Source: an uncultured Clostridia bacterium
GTDB lineage: Bacteria > Bacillota > Clostridia > Lachnospirales > Anaerotignaceae
Assembly: GCA_910587195.1 (NCBI GenBank)
Contig: CAJUKL010000029.1
Span: 1 to 29,107, forward strand
Reading direction: 5' to 3'
DNA: 29,107 bases
Part shown: positions 7,041 through 14,472 of the stretch, in pieces
Position numbering within the stretch: the stretch's first letter is position 1
Layout of the letters: every line of letters starts with the position of its first letter
The notes under the pieces: generated by a model
Seen by the model: only the letters and a program-made list of their open reading frames with translations
What the model was told of the DNA's origin: nothing
Database searches by the model: none
Translations under genes and position numbers: made by a program

Positions 7041-8306
7041 ATGGAAATGAGAAAAGAAAATAATATGATAGGTGACACAATTATTACAAAAAAGTTGTCA
7101 TCTGGTATGAAATGTTATATAATTCCCAAAAATGGGTATCAAGAAAAAATGGCAGTGTTATGTACAAAATTCGGTTCTAATGACATTGTTTACAGACGAC
7201 CAACGGAAGAACAACGGCATGATATGCCACTTGGAACTGCTCATTTTATAGAACACAAACTTTTTGAACAGTCTTGGGGAGATGCTTTCACTGCTTTTTC
7301 TAAGCAATATGCTACCGCAAATGCTTTTACAGATTTTCAAAAAACAGCGTATTATTTTTCCTGTCAAAAAAATTTTGACTTAAATTTAAAATTATTACTT
7401 TCTTTTGTACAGCATACCCACTTTACAGAAGAATCTACAGAACAGGAAAAAAAGATTATTGCAAGTGAAATTACCATGTATCAAGATGACCCTAGTTGGA
7501 TAGTCTTTTTTAAGCTATTAGAAAATATGTATCATTCTCATACTGTTAAAAATGGAATTGCGGGTACTGTGGATTCGATTCAACAAGTTACAAAGGATGT
7601 TTTGCAAAAAAGTTATGAAGCATATTATACCCCAGAAAATTTTTGTTTGGTGTGTGCAGGTGATGTAGAAAGCAATCAAATACTGGAAATGGCAGAAAAA
7701 ATAATGAAACCTACTAATGGACATAGGGCTGTTTCTTTGTTTGAGAAAGAACCAGAAAATATTGTAAAAAAGTATGTTGAAACAGATATGTCTTTAATCA
7801 AACCTATTTTTCAAATTGGTTTTAAGCAAAAACCACAAGAAGAAAGTAAAACTCTAAAACAAGTTTATGTTATGCGTATGGCAATGGATATTTTAGTAGG
7901 AGAAAGTTCTCCTTTTTTTGAAAAAGCATATCAAAAAGAATGGATACAAGAACCGATGGATTGTGAATTTTTTTCTGGAGATGGCTATGCTTTTACTACT
8001 TTTTCTGGCACAGGAAAAAATGTACAAAAAACCAAAGAGTTAATGCTACAAGAAATAGAAGAAATTCAAAAGCAGGGCATTGCAGAAGAAGTTTTTGAAA
8101 GGGCGAAAAAAAAGCAAGTAGGCAGAATGATACGAGGATTTAATTCTATTTACACCATTTGTATGAGTCAGTTGGAACTTGCCATGAAAAATAGAGATTT
8201 ATTTGATGGCTTCCATACCTTAAAAAGTATTAAAAAAGAAGAAGTGTTAAGAGTCTTTCAAAAAGATTTTTTAGAGGATAATATGACAGTATCTGTAGTG
8301 GTGTAG
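7041..8306 (+). CDS. yfmH: M16 family zinc peptidase YfmH
   Basis: The 421-residue protein has the inverted zinc motif HFIEH at residues 68-72 (in MPLGTAHFIEHKLFEQ) and a third ligand, probably E143 in KIIASEITMYQDD, about 70 residues on, as in pitrilysin-type peptidases. The C-terminal half contains a second M16 repeat lacking the motif. It should form a heterodimer with YfmF encoded just upstream. TAAGGGGGGCATCAGAT between the genes supplies a G-rich ribosome binding site for the ATG at 7041. There is no clear terminator after the stop; a 14-bp hairpin at 8316-8350 lies before lgt. A cytosolic location is likely, as no signal peptide is seen. Confidence 0.88.
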   Translation: MEMRKENNMIGDTIITKKLSSGMKCYIIPKNGYQEKMAVLCTKFGSNDIVYRRPTEEQRHDMPLGTAHFIEHKLFEQSWGDAFTAFSKQYATANAFTDFQKTAYYFSCQKNFDLNLKLLLSFVQHTHFTEESTEQEKKIIASEITMYQDDPSWIVFFKLLENMYHSHTVKNGIAGTVDSIQQVTKDVLQKSYEAYYTPENFCLVCAGDVESNQILEMAEKIMKPTNGHRAVSLFEKEPENIVKKYVETDMSLIKPIFQIGFKQKPQEESKTLKQVYVMRMAMDILVGESSPFFEKAYQKEWIQEPMDCEFFSGDGYAFTTFSGTGKNVQKTKELMLQEIEEIQKQGIAEEVFERAKKKQVGRMIRGFNSIYTICMSQLELAMKNRDLFDGFHTLKSIKKEEVLRVFQKDFLEDNMTVSVVV

Positions 8307-8315
8307 TTAATTCAT

Positions 8316-8350
8316 GTTTGTCAAACTTTTTTGCATAAAGTTTGGCAAAC
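8316..8350 (+). repeat. Solo hairpin related to stem 3 of the dispersed repeat
   Basis: GTTTGTCAAACTTT (8316-8329) pairs with AAAGTTTGGCAAAC (8337-8350) with one G-U pair. It resembles the TTTTGTCAAACTTTTTT arm in repeat copy B. No T run follows, so it is a poor terminator. It sits in the yfmH-lgt gap and could be a decayed repeat remnant or a processing or attenuation hairpin. Confidence 0.5.
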
Positions 8351-8387
8351 AAATTTTATCAAAAGGAATGAAAGGAGAATCAAAAAT

Positions 8388-9239
8388 ATGCCAGAAATAT
8401 GGTTTCCACATCTAGGAATCGAAATCAATCATTTAAGCCGTGTTATTTTTGAAATATTTGGATATGATGTTTATTGGTATGGTGTTATTATTGGAAGTGG
8501 CATTTTAATTGCTTTAGCTTTAGCAGTCTATGAAGCAAAAAGAACAGGACAAAATCCCGAACATTATGTAGATATTGCATTATTTGGTGTTATTTTTTCT
8601 GTAATTGGTGCAAGGCTATATTATGTTTTATTTTCATGGGAACTTTACGCCCATGCACCTCTAAAAATATTTGCTTTACGGGAAGGTGGACTTGCCATTT
8701 ATGGGGGCATTATAGCTGGAATTCTTACTGTTATAGTATATACCAAAAAAAAGAAACTTAATTTTTGGCTTGTAGCAGATACTGCTGCACCAAGTTTATT
8801 ATTAGGGCAAATCATTGGTAGATGGGGAAATTTTTTTAACCGGGAAGCATTTGGAGGATATACAGACAATCTTTTTGCCATGCGATATTTAAAAGAACAA
8901 GTGCATAACATTGCGCCTTCTGTGTTAGATAAGGTTATAACCATAAATGGGACAGATTACATACAGGTACACCCTACCTTTCTGTATGAATCCATATGGA
9001 ATACAGGAATTTTTGCCCTACTTTTTTGGATAAAAAAAAGAAAACAATTTGATGGGCAAATTTTTGGCTTGTATTTATTAGGATATGCTTGCGGGCGTGT
9101 ATGGATTGAAGGATTAAGGACAGACCAATTAAAAATAGGTCATTTTGCAGTTTCTCAACTATTATCTGCTGCATTAATATTGGGTGCGTTATGGTTGCTT
9201 TGGTATCGAAACAAAAACACAAAAGACTTACTTTCTTGA
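8388..9239 (+). CDS. lgt: Phosphatidylglycerol:prolipoprotein diacylglyceryl transferase Lgt
   Basis: Lgt moves diacylglycerol from phosphatidylglycerol to the lipobox cysteine of prolipoproteins in the plasma membrane, the first step of lipoprotein maturation. The 283-residue protein has about seven hydrophobic helices and the Lgt signature GRWGNFFNREAFG at residues 144-156, plus the family pattern YWYGVIIGSGI early and LYLLGYACGRVWIEGLRTDQ late. The start at 8388 follows AAAGGAG (8371-8377); a longer frame from 8331 begins inside a hairpin and lacks a ribosome binding site. The last three codons and the TGA stop (9237-9239) lie inside the palindrome opening repeat copy C, so the repeat defines the C-terminus. 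Confidence 0.95.
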   Translation: MPEIWFPHLGIEINHLSRVIFEIFGYDVYWYGVIIGSGILIALALAVYEAKRTGQNPEHYVDIALFGVIFSVIGARLYYVLFSWELYAHAPLKIFALREGGLAIYGGIIAGILTVIVYTKKKKLNFWLVADTAAPSLLLGQIIGRWGNFFNREAFGGYTDNLFAMRYLKEQVHNIAPSVLDKVITINGTDYIQVHPTFLYESIWNTGIFALLFWIKKRKQFDGQIFGLYLLGYACGRVWIEGLRTDQLKIGHFAVSQLLSAALILGALWLLWYRNKNTKDLLS

Positions 9240-9436
9240 AAGAAAGTAAGCAAAGAACTTTTGTGCAAAACTAGCGTTTTGCAGCCGTGCGATGGAGTTG
9301 AGTGGTTGTTTGAGATGAACGACAACGGAGCACCATCAGTCAAAAATTAGAATCTGTTCCGTTTGAAGAAAAAAAGTTTAGGGTTAAGCCCTTTTTAAAA
9401 GGCTTGCAGGCGTGGACGGAGTCCACAAAAAAGACT
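9227..9436 (+). repeat. Multi-hairpin intergenic repeat, copy C (short form, overlaps lgt stop)
   Basis: CTTACTTTCTT (9227-9237) and AAGAAAGTAAG (9240-9250) form the opening palindrome. Then come AGCAAAGAACTTTTGTGC, GCAAAAC-tagc-GTTTTGC, ACAACGGAGCACCA, AGAATCTGTTCCGT, a hairpin with arms AAGCC and GGCTT (other arms in other copies) and GTGGAC-gga-GTCCAC. The module order is the same as in copy B. A perfect terminator follows directly. Confidence 0.8.
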
Positions 9437-9448
9437 TTATTGACAGAC

Positions 9449-9483
9449 AAAGACCTTGAGAATAATCTTCTCAAGGTCTTTTT
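9449..9483 (+). terminator. Strong rho-independent terminator for lgt
   Basis: AAAGACCTTGAGAA (9449-9462) pairs perfectly with TTCTCAAGGTCTTT (9468-9481), with a five-base loop and five T at 9479-9483. It separates lgt from the convergent HD-domain gene ending at 9498 and may act weakly in the other direction. Confidence 0.88.
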
Positions 9484-9497
9484 GTTGTTTTCTAAAA

Positions 9498-10010
9498 TTA
9501 ATGTGCAAAACTGCCTCTTACTTTATGCCATTTTTGTCCTGCCGCTTCCACAACTGCGCAAGTTTTATCTACAAATGTCAGTACATAAGACTCTTTATAT
9601 CTAGGTGGAACCAAAGTACATGGCCACATATGTTTTAAAATAGCATCTTTTTCAATTTTATTTAATTCTGTTATTTTTCTAGCATTATCATATGCCACAC
9701 GAGGATGCCATGAAGCATGGTTTGTTCTGTTTCCTTTTGTTACTCTCCAATCATAATAAAACATATCATGAAGTAAGCCGGCCCTTGCAGCAGAACGATA
9801 GTCCCAACCCATAAAACGGCAAATTAAAAAGCTGTAATAGGATACATTGATACTATGTTGCAACCTACTTGTATTACAATGTTGTACATGTTTATCTAAT
9901 TTTTGAACTTTTTCCTCATCCATTAAATCCCATACACAGGACATATATTCTACTGCTAACATATCTTCCATATTTTTCAAATTAACTTTAGAACCAATTG
10001 CTTTTTGCAT
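9498..10010 (-). CDS. HD-domain family protein (170 aa)
   Basis: The HD-type metal site is visible: H52 (RLQHSINV), H81-D82 (AGLLHDMFYYDW), H127 (ILKHMWP) and D148 (TFVDKTCA), the pattern of HD phosphohydrolases. An additional NHASWHPRVAYDNA segment is characteristic of a small uncharacterised HD subgroup in Firmicutes. The substrate is unknown; nucleotides or cyclic nucleotides are general possibilities for the superfamily. The ATG at 10010 is chosen because AAGGAG lies seven bases upstream on the minus strand; the frame continues to 10031 without a ribosome binding site. It is probably monocistronic, with a TATAAT box at 10051-10046 and the lgt terminator beyond its 3' end. Confidence 0.85.
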   Translation of the reverse strand: MQKAIGSKVNLKNMEDMLAVEYMSCVWDLMDEEKVQKLDKHVQHCNTSRLQHSINVSYYSFLICRFMGWDYRSAARAGLLHDMFYYDWRVTKGNRTNHASWHPRVAYDNARKITELNKIEKDAILKHMWPCTLVPPRYKESYVLTFVDKTCAVVEAAGQKWHKVRGSFAH

Positions 10011-10045
10011 AATTCGCTCCTTTTTTATCATAAATTTATTTTATT

Positions 10046-10051
10046 ATTATA
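10046..10051 (-). promoter_or_regulatory. -10 box upstream of the HD-domain gene
   Basis: TATAAT on the minus strand, 36 bases before the ATG at 10010. The expected -35 region (around 10068-10074) is not a good match, so only the -10 box is claimed. Confidence 0.45.
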
Positions 10052-10100
10052 ACACAATTTGATTGAAAATGCACTATCTTTACAAAAAAAAATCTTTTTT

Positions 10101-10724
10101 TCAATGGATATTTTTTTGTTTTAATAAAATATATGTTTTAATGACTTCTGCCGCATTTTCAATGCTTACTTTAGAAGTATTTAACACCAAGTCATAATTA
10201 TCTGCACGCCCCCACTTTTGGTTACTAAAATAGCTGTAATAATTTGCGCGGCGTTTGTCTGTTTTTAAAATGGTATGTTCTACATGTTTTTCCTGTAAGC
10301 CATACATATCGACGACACGGCGCACCCTGTCTTTGATATCTGCATGGATAAAAACATTGGTACAAGCTTCATTTCCCTTTAAAATGTAGTCTGCACATCG
10401 ACCAATAATGACACAAGAACCTTTTTCTGCTAAGTCACGAATTACTTGCGATTGTGCAAGAAATATTTTTTCTGTGAGAGGCAGACCATAAATTTCGTGA
10501 GGGGAGTTATTGGGTAAAAGATTGGAAAGTGAAAAAAGGATATTTCCTACAGAGGCAGATTCTGATTCTTTAAAATAGTCTTGTGAAAGCCCTGTTTTTT
10601 GGGCAGATAATGTAATAAGTTCATTATCATAAAAAGGAATATTTAACATTTTTGCAAGTGTTTTTCCCACCAGTCGACCACCGCTGCCATACTCTCTGCT
10701 AATGGTAATAATTGATTTTTCCAT
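10101..10724 (-). CDS. Cytidylate kinase-like family protein (207 aa)
   Basis: The N-terminus MEKSIITISREYGSGGRLVG carries a P-loop-like GSGG (residues 13-16). The IIGRCADYIL and VRRVVDMYGL segments fit the cytidylate-kinase-like group common in Clostridia. It is not the canonical Cmk, and its phosphoryl acceptor is not known to me. The ATG at 10724 follows AAGGGGGAAACCTT; the upstream extension (LKYVILKKIFFDKKGG) overlaps the promoter region and is rejected. A strong promoter lies immediately upstream at 10762-10790, whose -35 box touches repeat copy D. About 90 bases separate it from the HD-domain gene, which has its own -10 box. Confidence 0.85.
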   Translation of the reverse strand: MEKSIITISREYGSGGRLVGKTLAKMLNIPFYDNELITLSAQKTGLSQDYFKESESASVGNILFSLSNLLPNNSPHEIYGLPLTEKIFLAQSQVIRDLAEKGSCVIIGRCADYILKGNEACTNVFIHADIKDRVRRVVDMYGLQEKHVEHTILKTDKRRANYYSYFSNQKWGRADNYDLVLNTSKVSIENAAEVIKTYILLKQKNIH

Positions 10725-10761
10725 AAGGTTTCCCCCTTTTTTATCAAAAAATATTTTTTTT

Positions 10762-10790
10762 AGTATAACGTATTTTAAGCAGAAAGTCAA
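10762..10790 (-). promoter_or_regulatory. Sigma-A-like promoter of the cytidylate-kinase-like gene
   Basis: On the minus strand TTGACT (10790-10785), 17 bases, TATACT (10767-10762). The -35 box is directly adjacent to the first bases of repeat copy D (AACGCTTTC from 10791). Confidence 0.7.
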
Positions 10791-11217
10791 AACGCTTTCT
10801 TGAAAGAAAGCATAGAACTTTGTGCAAAACTTCGTTTTGCTGCTGTGTTTTAAAATTGAATAGTTGCTTTAGATGAACGACAATGGAGCACCAGTGGTTA
10901 AAAGTTCATTTTGTTCTGTATGCAAAAAATAAAGTTTAGGGTCAAGCCCTTTTTAAAGAGCTTGCGAGAGTTTGAGTTGCAAAACGTCCAGTGGACGTTT
11001 GTTCTGCAACGACCGGAATGAAATGGAGATCAGAGCTCTCAAGGTCTTTACGATTGTAAGTGTGTTTTAGAACCGACTGGAACGAAGTGTAGGTCTGGAG
11101 GAACTTTTCACAAGTGAAAAAAGTTCCTCCAGAAGCTTATGACTTTCATCAAGTCCATAATAAACCAGTTTTTACAAAAGTTATAATTTTTGCAAAAAAT
11201 TTTTATACGGTTACCCT
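10791..11217 (+). repeat. Multi-hairpin intergenic repeat, copy D (long form)
   Basis: The order is: ACGCTTTC palindrome start, GCAAAAC-ttc-GTTTTGC hairpin, ACAATGGAGCACCA block, CAAGC...GCTTG hairpin, AAACGTCC-agt-GGACGTTT (10982-11000) inside GTTGC/GCAAC arms, two diverged copies of an ACCGACYGGAACGAAG-like motif, then a long hairpin CTGGAGGAAC... (11095-11132). An AT-rich tail follows, ending in TATACGGTTACCCT. The GGTTACCCT end (11209-11217) is shared with copy E. It occupies the whole divergent gap between the cytidylate-kinase-like gene and the aspS promoter. Confidence 0.82.
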
Positions 11218-11236
11218 ATCAAAAGTAATTTTAATA

Positions 11237-11264
11237 TTTACATTTTGGTGAAAAATGATATGAT
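11237..11264 (+). promoter_or_regulatory. Sigma-A-like promoter of aspS
   Basis: TTTACA (11237-11242), 16 bases, TATGAT (11259-11264), beginning 20 bases after the end of repeat copy D. The leader to the aspS start is only about 38 bases, and no T-box is seen in it. Confidence 0.6.
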
Positions 11265-11308
11265 AAGATAAGATTAATTATAATAAAGTAAGGAGAGAAA
11301 TAAATTTT

Positions 11309-13096
11309 ATGGGAGAATCTATGACAGGCTTAAAAAGAAGCCATATGTGTACAGAAGTAAATGAAACTATGATTGGCAAAACAGTTACTATCATGGGCTG
11401 GGTACAAAGACGCCGTGATTTTGGACAGTTTGTATTTGTCATATTAAGAGATAGAACTGGTATTGTACAAATTGTAGTAAACATCAATGAAAAAGAATTA
11501 TTTCAAAAAGTGGAAACGGTACGCAGCGAATTTGTTTTAGCAGTAAAAGGAAAGGTAGCCGCAAGAACAGAACAAAACATCAATCCAAACATGAAAACAG
11601 GAAAAATTGAAATTATTGCAGAAGAAATTAAAATATTATCGGAAAGTGATGCATTACCTTTTCAAATTGAGGACAGTATAACTGTAAAGGACGATTTAAG
11701 ATTAAAGCACAGATATTTAGACTTAAGACGTCCTAGCCAATTAAAAAACATAATGTTGCGTCATAAAGTAGTGCAAGTCATTCATTCTTTTTTAGACAAA
11801 GAAGGATTTTTAGAAATTGAAACACCGATTTTGGGAAAAAGTACGCCAGAAGGTGCAAGAGATTATTTAGTACCAAGTCGTGTGCACCCAGGTAATTTTT
11901 ATGGGCTACCACAATCTCCACAACTTTACAAACAACTTTTAATGGTTTCTGGTATGGACAGATATTATCAAATTGCAAAATGTTTTCGTGATGAAGATTT
12001 AAGAGCAGACAGACAGCCAGAATTTACACAGGTAGATATGGAGCTTTCCTTTGTAGATGAAAACGACATTATGGACATTAACGAAAGAATGATGCAAAAA
12101 GTATTTCAAGAACTGCTTGATATAGAAATTAAATTACCATTACAAAGAATGACCTATCAAGAAGCAATGGAGCGTTTTGGTTCTGACAAGCCAGATATTC
12201 GTTTTGGTATGGAACTAAAAAATATTTCTGAAGTGGTAAAAGGAACAGAATTTGTTGTATTTAAAAATGCTTTGGAAAATGGTGGAAGTGTAAGAGCTAT
12301 CAATGCTAAAGGCTGTGGCAGTTTCCCAAGAAAACAAATTGATAGTTTGGTAGAATTTGTAAAAACCTATCAAGCAAAAGGATTAGCATGGATTGTAGTT
12401 AATGCAGATGGTACTTTAAAATCTCAGATTGCAAAATTTTTCTCTCCAGAAAAATTACAAGAAATTGTGGACACAATGGAAGGAAAAGCAGGCGATTTAA
12501 TTTTAATTTGTGCAGACAAGGATAAAGTTGTATTTGATTCTTTGGGCGCATTAAGAGTGGAACTTTCAAAACGATTAGAATTGACAAAACAAAATGATTT
12601 TGCCTTTTTATGGGTAACAGAATTCCCAATGCTAGAATGGGACGAAGAAGAAAACAGATATGTTGCTGTACACCACCCATTTACAGCTCCTATGGACGAA
12701 GATTTAGAACTACTTGATACTAACCCTGGTGCTGTCAGAGCAAAAGCATATGACATTGTATTAAATGGTTATGAATTAGGTGGCGGTAGTATCAGAATTC
12801 ATAGAAGGGACATTCAGCAAAAAATGTTTCAACTTTTGGGATTTACGCCAGAGGACTCTCAAGAAAGATTTGGCTTTTTATTAGATGCCTTTCAATATGG
12901 TGTTCCTCCTCATGGCGGACTTGCTTTTGGTTTAGACAGAATTATTATGTTGATGTCTGGTGCTTCCAGTATTAGAGATGTCATTGCATTCCCAAAAGTA
13001 AAAGATGCTTCCTGCCCTATGACAGATGCACCAAATGTAGTAGAACAAAAACAATTACAAGAATTAGGAATTAATATTGTACAAACAGAAGAATAA
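11309..13096 (+). CDS. aspS: Aspartate--tRNA ligase AspS
   Basis: It charges tRNA-Asp with aspartate in the cytosol. Length (595 aa) and domain order fit bacterial AspRS: an N-terminal OB-fold (GWVQRRRDFGQFVFVILRDR), class II motif 2 (FRDEDLRADRQPEFTQVD, from about residue 226), a GAD insertion (about 285-415) and motif 3 (GLAFGLDRIIML, from 537). AGGAGAG (11291-11297) is 11 bases before the ATG at 11309; an in-frame ATG at 11321 preceded by GGGAGA is an alternative start. Whether it is discriminating or also charges tRNA-Asn cannot be told by eye. hisS, the usual neighbour in many Firmicutes, is absent. It is followed after 23 bases by a secreted-protein gene. Confidence 0.96.
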   Translation: MGESMTGLKRSHMCTEVNETMIGKTVTIMGWVQRRRDFGQFVFVILRDRTGIVQIVVNINEKELFQKVETVRSEFVLAVKGKVAARTEQNINPNMKTGKIEIIAEEIKILSESDALPFQIEDSITVKDDLRLKHRYLDLRRPSQLKNIMLRHKVVQVIHSFLDKEGFLEIETPILGKSTPEGARDYLVPSRVHPGNFYGLPQSPQLYKQLLMVSGMDRYYQIAKCFRDEDLRADRQPEFTQVDMELSFVDENDIMDINERMMQKVFQELLDIEIKLPLQRMTYQEAMERFGSDKPDIRFGMELKNISEVVKGTEFVVFKNALENGGSVRAINAKGCGSFPRKQIDSLVEFVKTYQAKGLAWIVVNADGTLKSQIAKFFSPEKLQEIVDTMEGKAGDLILICADKDKVVFDSLGALRVELSKRLELTKQNDFAFLWVTEFPMLEWDEEENRYVAVHHPFTAPMDEDLELLDTNPGAVRAKAYDIVLNGYELGGGSIRIHRRDIQQKMFQLLGFTPEDSQERFGFLLDAFQYGVPPHGGLAFGLDRIIMLMSGASSIRDVIAFPKVKDASCPMTDAPNVVEQKQLQELGINIVQTEE

Positions 13097-13119
13097 AGCA
13101 GAGGAAAGGCGGAAATAGA

Positions 13120-14163
13120 ATGACACTGAAAAAATTGACGGTGATTGCTGTTGCCGCAAGCGTTATGATTTGTACTTCTGTTTTTGTGGGAATCCATCTA
13201 AATACAAACAATGAAATGGAGTTTGCCATTGGAGAACAACAATATACTATAAATGGCAGTACAAAAACATTTGACGAGTCTGTCAAAAATTTACCTGTCA
13301 TTGATGAAAAAAGTCAAAAATTATTGATTCCCCTCCGCTGGGTCATTGAGGAACTAAAAGGCAGTGTGGAATGGGACAAGGAAACAAAAGCAACTGTAAT
13401 ACAATATCAGGGAAAAAATATCCGCATCGAAACCGGAAATCAAAAAGCAGCCATTAACGGTTATGGTGTTATTTTAGAACCACCTGTCGTTCGAAACGGC
13501 TGCACCTATGTGACTGCCGACTTTATGGCAGACAATTTTGACACAAATATTATATGGGACGGAAAACAAAAGGAAATTACCTTGCGCACAGAAGCAATTC
13601 AACGCCCCATTGTTTATCAAAATAAAATGGTGTATCAAAGAGGAAATCGTTCTTATGATGTAGCTGTACCAGTAATTATTGGCTTAAATGATGGTAATTA
13701 TGAAAAAAATCTAAATCATAAATTGTCTTCTGATGTTACAGATGAAATTCACGATTTTATGACAAAACATGAAAAAGATGTTGAAAAGTCAAATTTACAT
13801 TCAGAATATACCATACCTTACCGAAGCAAAGAAATGATTAGTATTGTATTTTCTGCGCAAACACAAAAAAATGAACAAACAGAAGAACAAAGTAAAAAAG
13901 CTGTAAATATTGATTTACAAACACAAACTATTTTAAAATTAGAAGATTTATTTCGCAAAAAAGATTATAAACAACGATTGGCAAAAGAATTGTCTATCAA
14001 AGAATTGCCAGAACAAACAGAATTTTATTTAGACAAGGATAGAGGACTTGTTTTATATTATAAAAATGAATATGCTGTGGAAGAATATACGATACCTTTT
14101 TTTGAAATTAGAAAAATGCTAAAAGACAATTACCAGTTTTTACTAGGTCAAAATCAACCTTAA
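13120..14163 (+). CDS. Secreted protein with stalk (copper amine oxidase N-like) domain and DUF3298/RsiV-like region
   Basis: Residues 1-26 form a signal peptide or N-terminal anchor (KKLTVIAVAASVMICTSVFVG). Residues about 33-140 match the stalk-domain pattern: LLIPLRWVIEELKGSVEWD, then ATVIQYQGKNIRIETG, then YVTADFMADNFDTNIIWDG. The later part (YQRGNRSYDVAVPVIIGLND, then VNIDLQTQTILKLEDLF, then FFEIRKML) resembles the DUF4163/DUF3298 region of RsiV- and PdaC-type proteins, which bind cell-wall material or lysozyme. No catalytic deacetylase motif is seen. It starts 23 bases after aspS with GAAAGGCGG before its ATG, so it is probably co-transcribed with aspS. I infer a surface protein of unknown role. 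Confidence 0.75.
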   Translation: MTLKKLTVIAVAASVMICTSVFVGIHLNTNNEMEFAIGEQQYTINGSTKTFDESVKNLPVIDEKSQKLLIPLRWVIEELKGSVEWDKETKATVIQYQGKNIRIETGNQKAAINGYGVILEPPVVRNGCTYVTADFMADNFDTNIIWDGKQKEITLRTEAIQRPIVYQNKMVYQRGNRSYDVAVPVIIGLNDGNYEKNLNHKLSSDVTDEIHDFMTKHEKDVEKSNLHSEYTIPYRSKEMISIVFSAQTQKNEQTEEQSKKAVNIDLQTQTILKLEDLFRKKDYKQRLAKELSIKELPEQTEFYLDKDRGLVLYYKNEYAVEEYTIPFFEIRKMLKDNYQFLLGQNQP

Positions 14164-14295
14164 CAAAAGAGGGAAGATAATTTCAATTTTATTGTATTAT
14201 TTGCATAAAAAAAACATTTTTTTAAAAAAATAGTAGCAGTTTTATTTTTATACTGTATAAAATCAAAAACCTAGCACTTTTTTATGCATTTTCCA
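14164..14295. other. AT-rich noncoding spacer before the nifJ promoter
   Basis: A very AT-rich stretch with A and T runs around 14206-14230. I see no convincing terminator after the stalk-domain gene and no gene or repeat copy. Confidence 0.5.
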
Positions 14296-14324
14296 TTGAA
14301 AAAAAGTCAAAAAAAGGGTATAAT
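14296..14324 (+). promoter_or_regulatory. Strong sigma-A-like promoter of nifJ
   Basis: TTGAAA (14296-14301), exactly 17 bases, TATAAT (14319-14324). The transcript would start near 14331, giving a leader of about 140 bases before the nifJ ATG. I see no known riboswitch or strong hairpin in that leader. Confidence 0.75.
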
Positions 14325-14472
14325 CCAATTATTAGCACATAACTTCTCTATTCCAGTTTCACACTCTCCGAAACATGGTGTTTTTATCATTGTATGTGGT
14401 TATACAACTCTTATTTTTATAGGAGTATGCTAATTAAGTAACTTTTATATTTTTTTTAAGGAGGAAAAATTT

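Noticed and set aside
8331..8387. Longer N-terminus for Lgt
   Set aside because: The start would be inside a hairpin and lacks a ribosome binding site; 8388 has AAAGGAG and matches the family length.
11217..11309. T-box leader in front of aspS
   Set aside because: The promoter leaves only about 38 bases of leader, and no AGGGTGGNACCGCG-type sequence is present.
12424..12756. Minus-strand 110-codon frame inside aspS
   Set aside because: It lies entirely antisense to a clear gene, with serine-rich shadow composition and no ribosome binding site.
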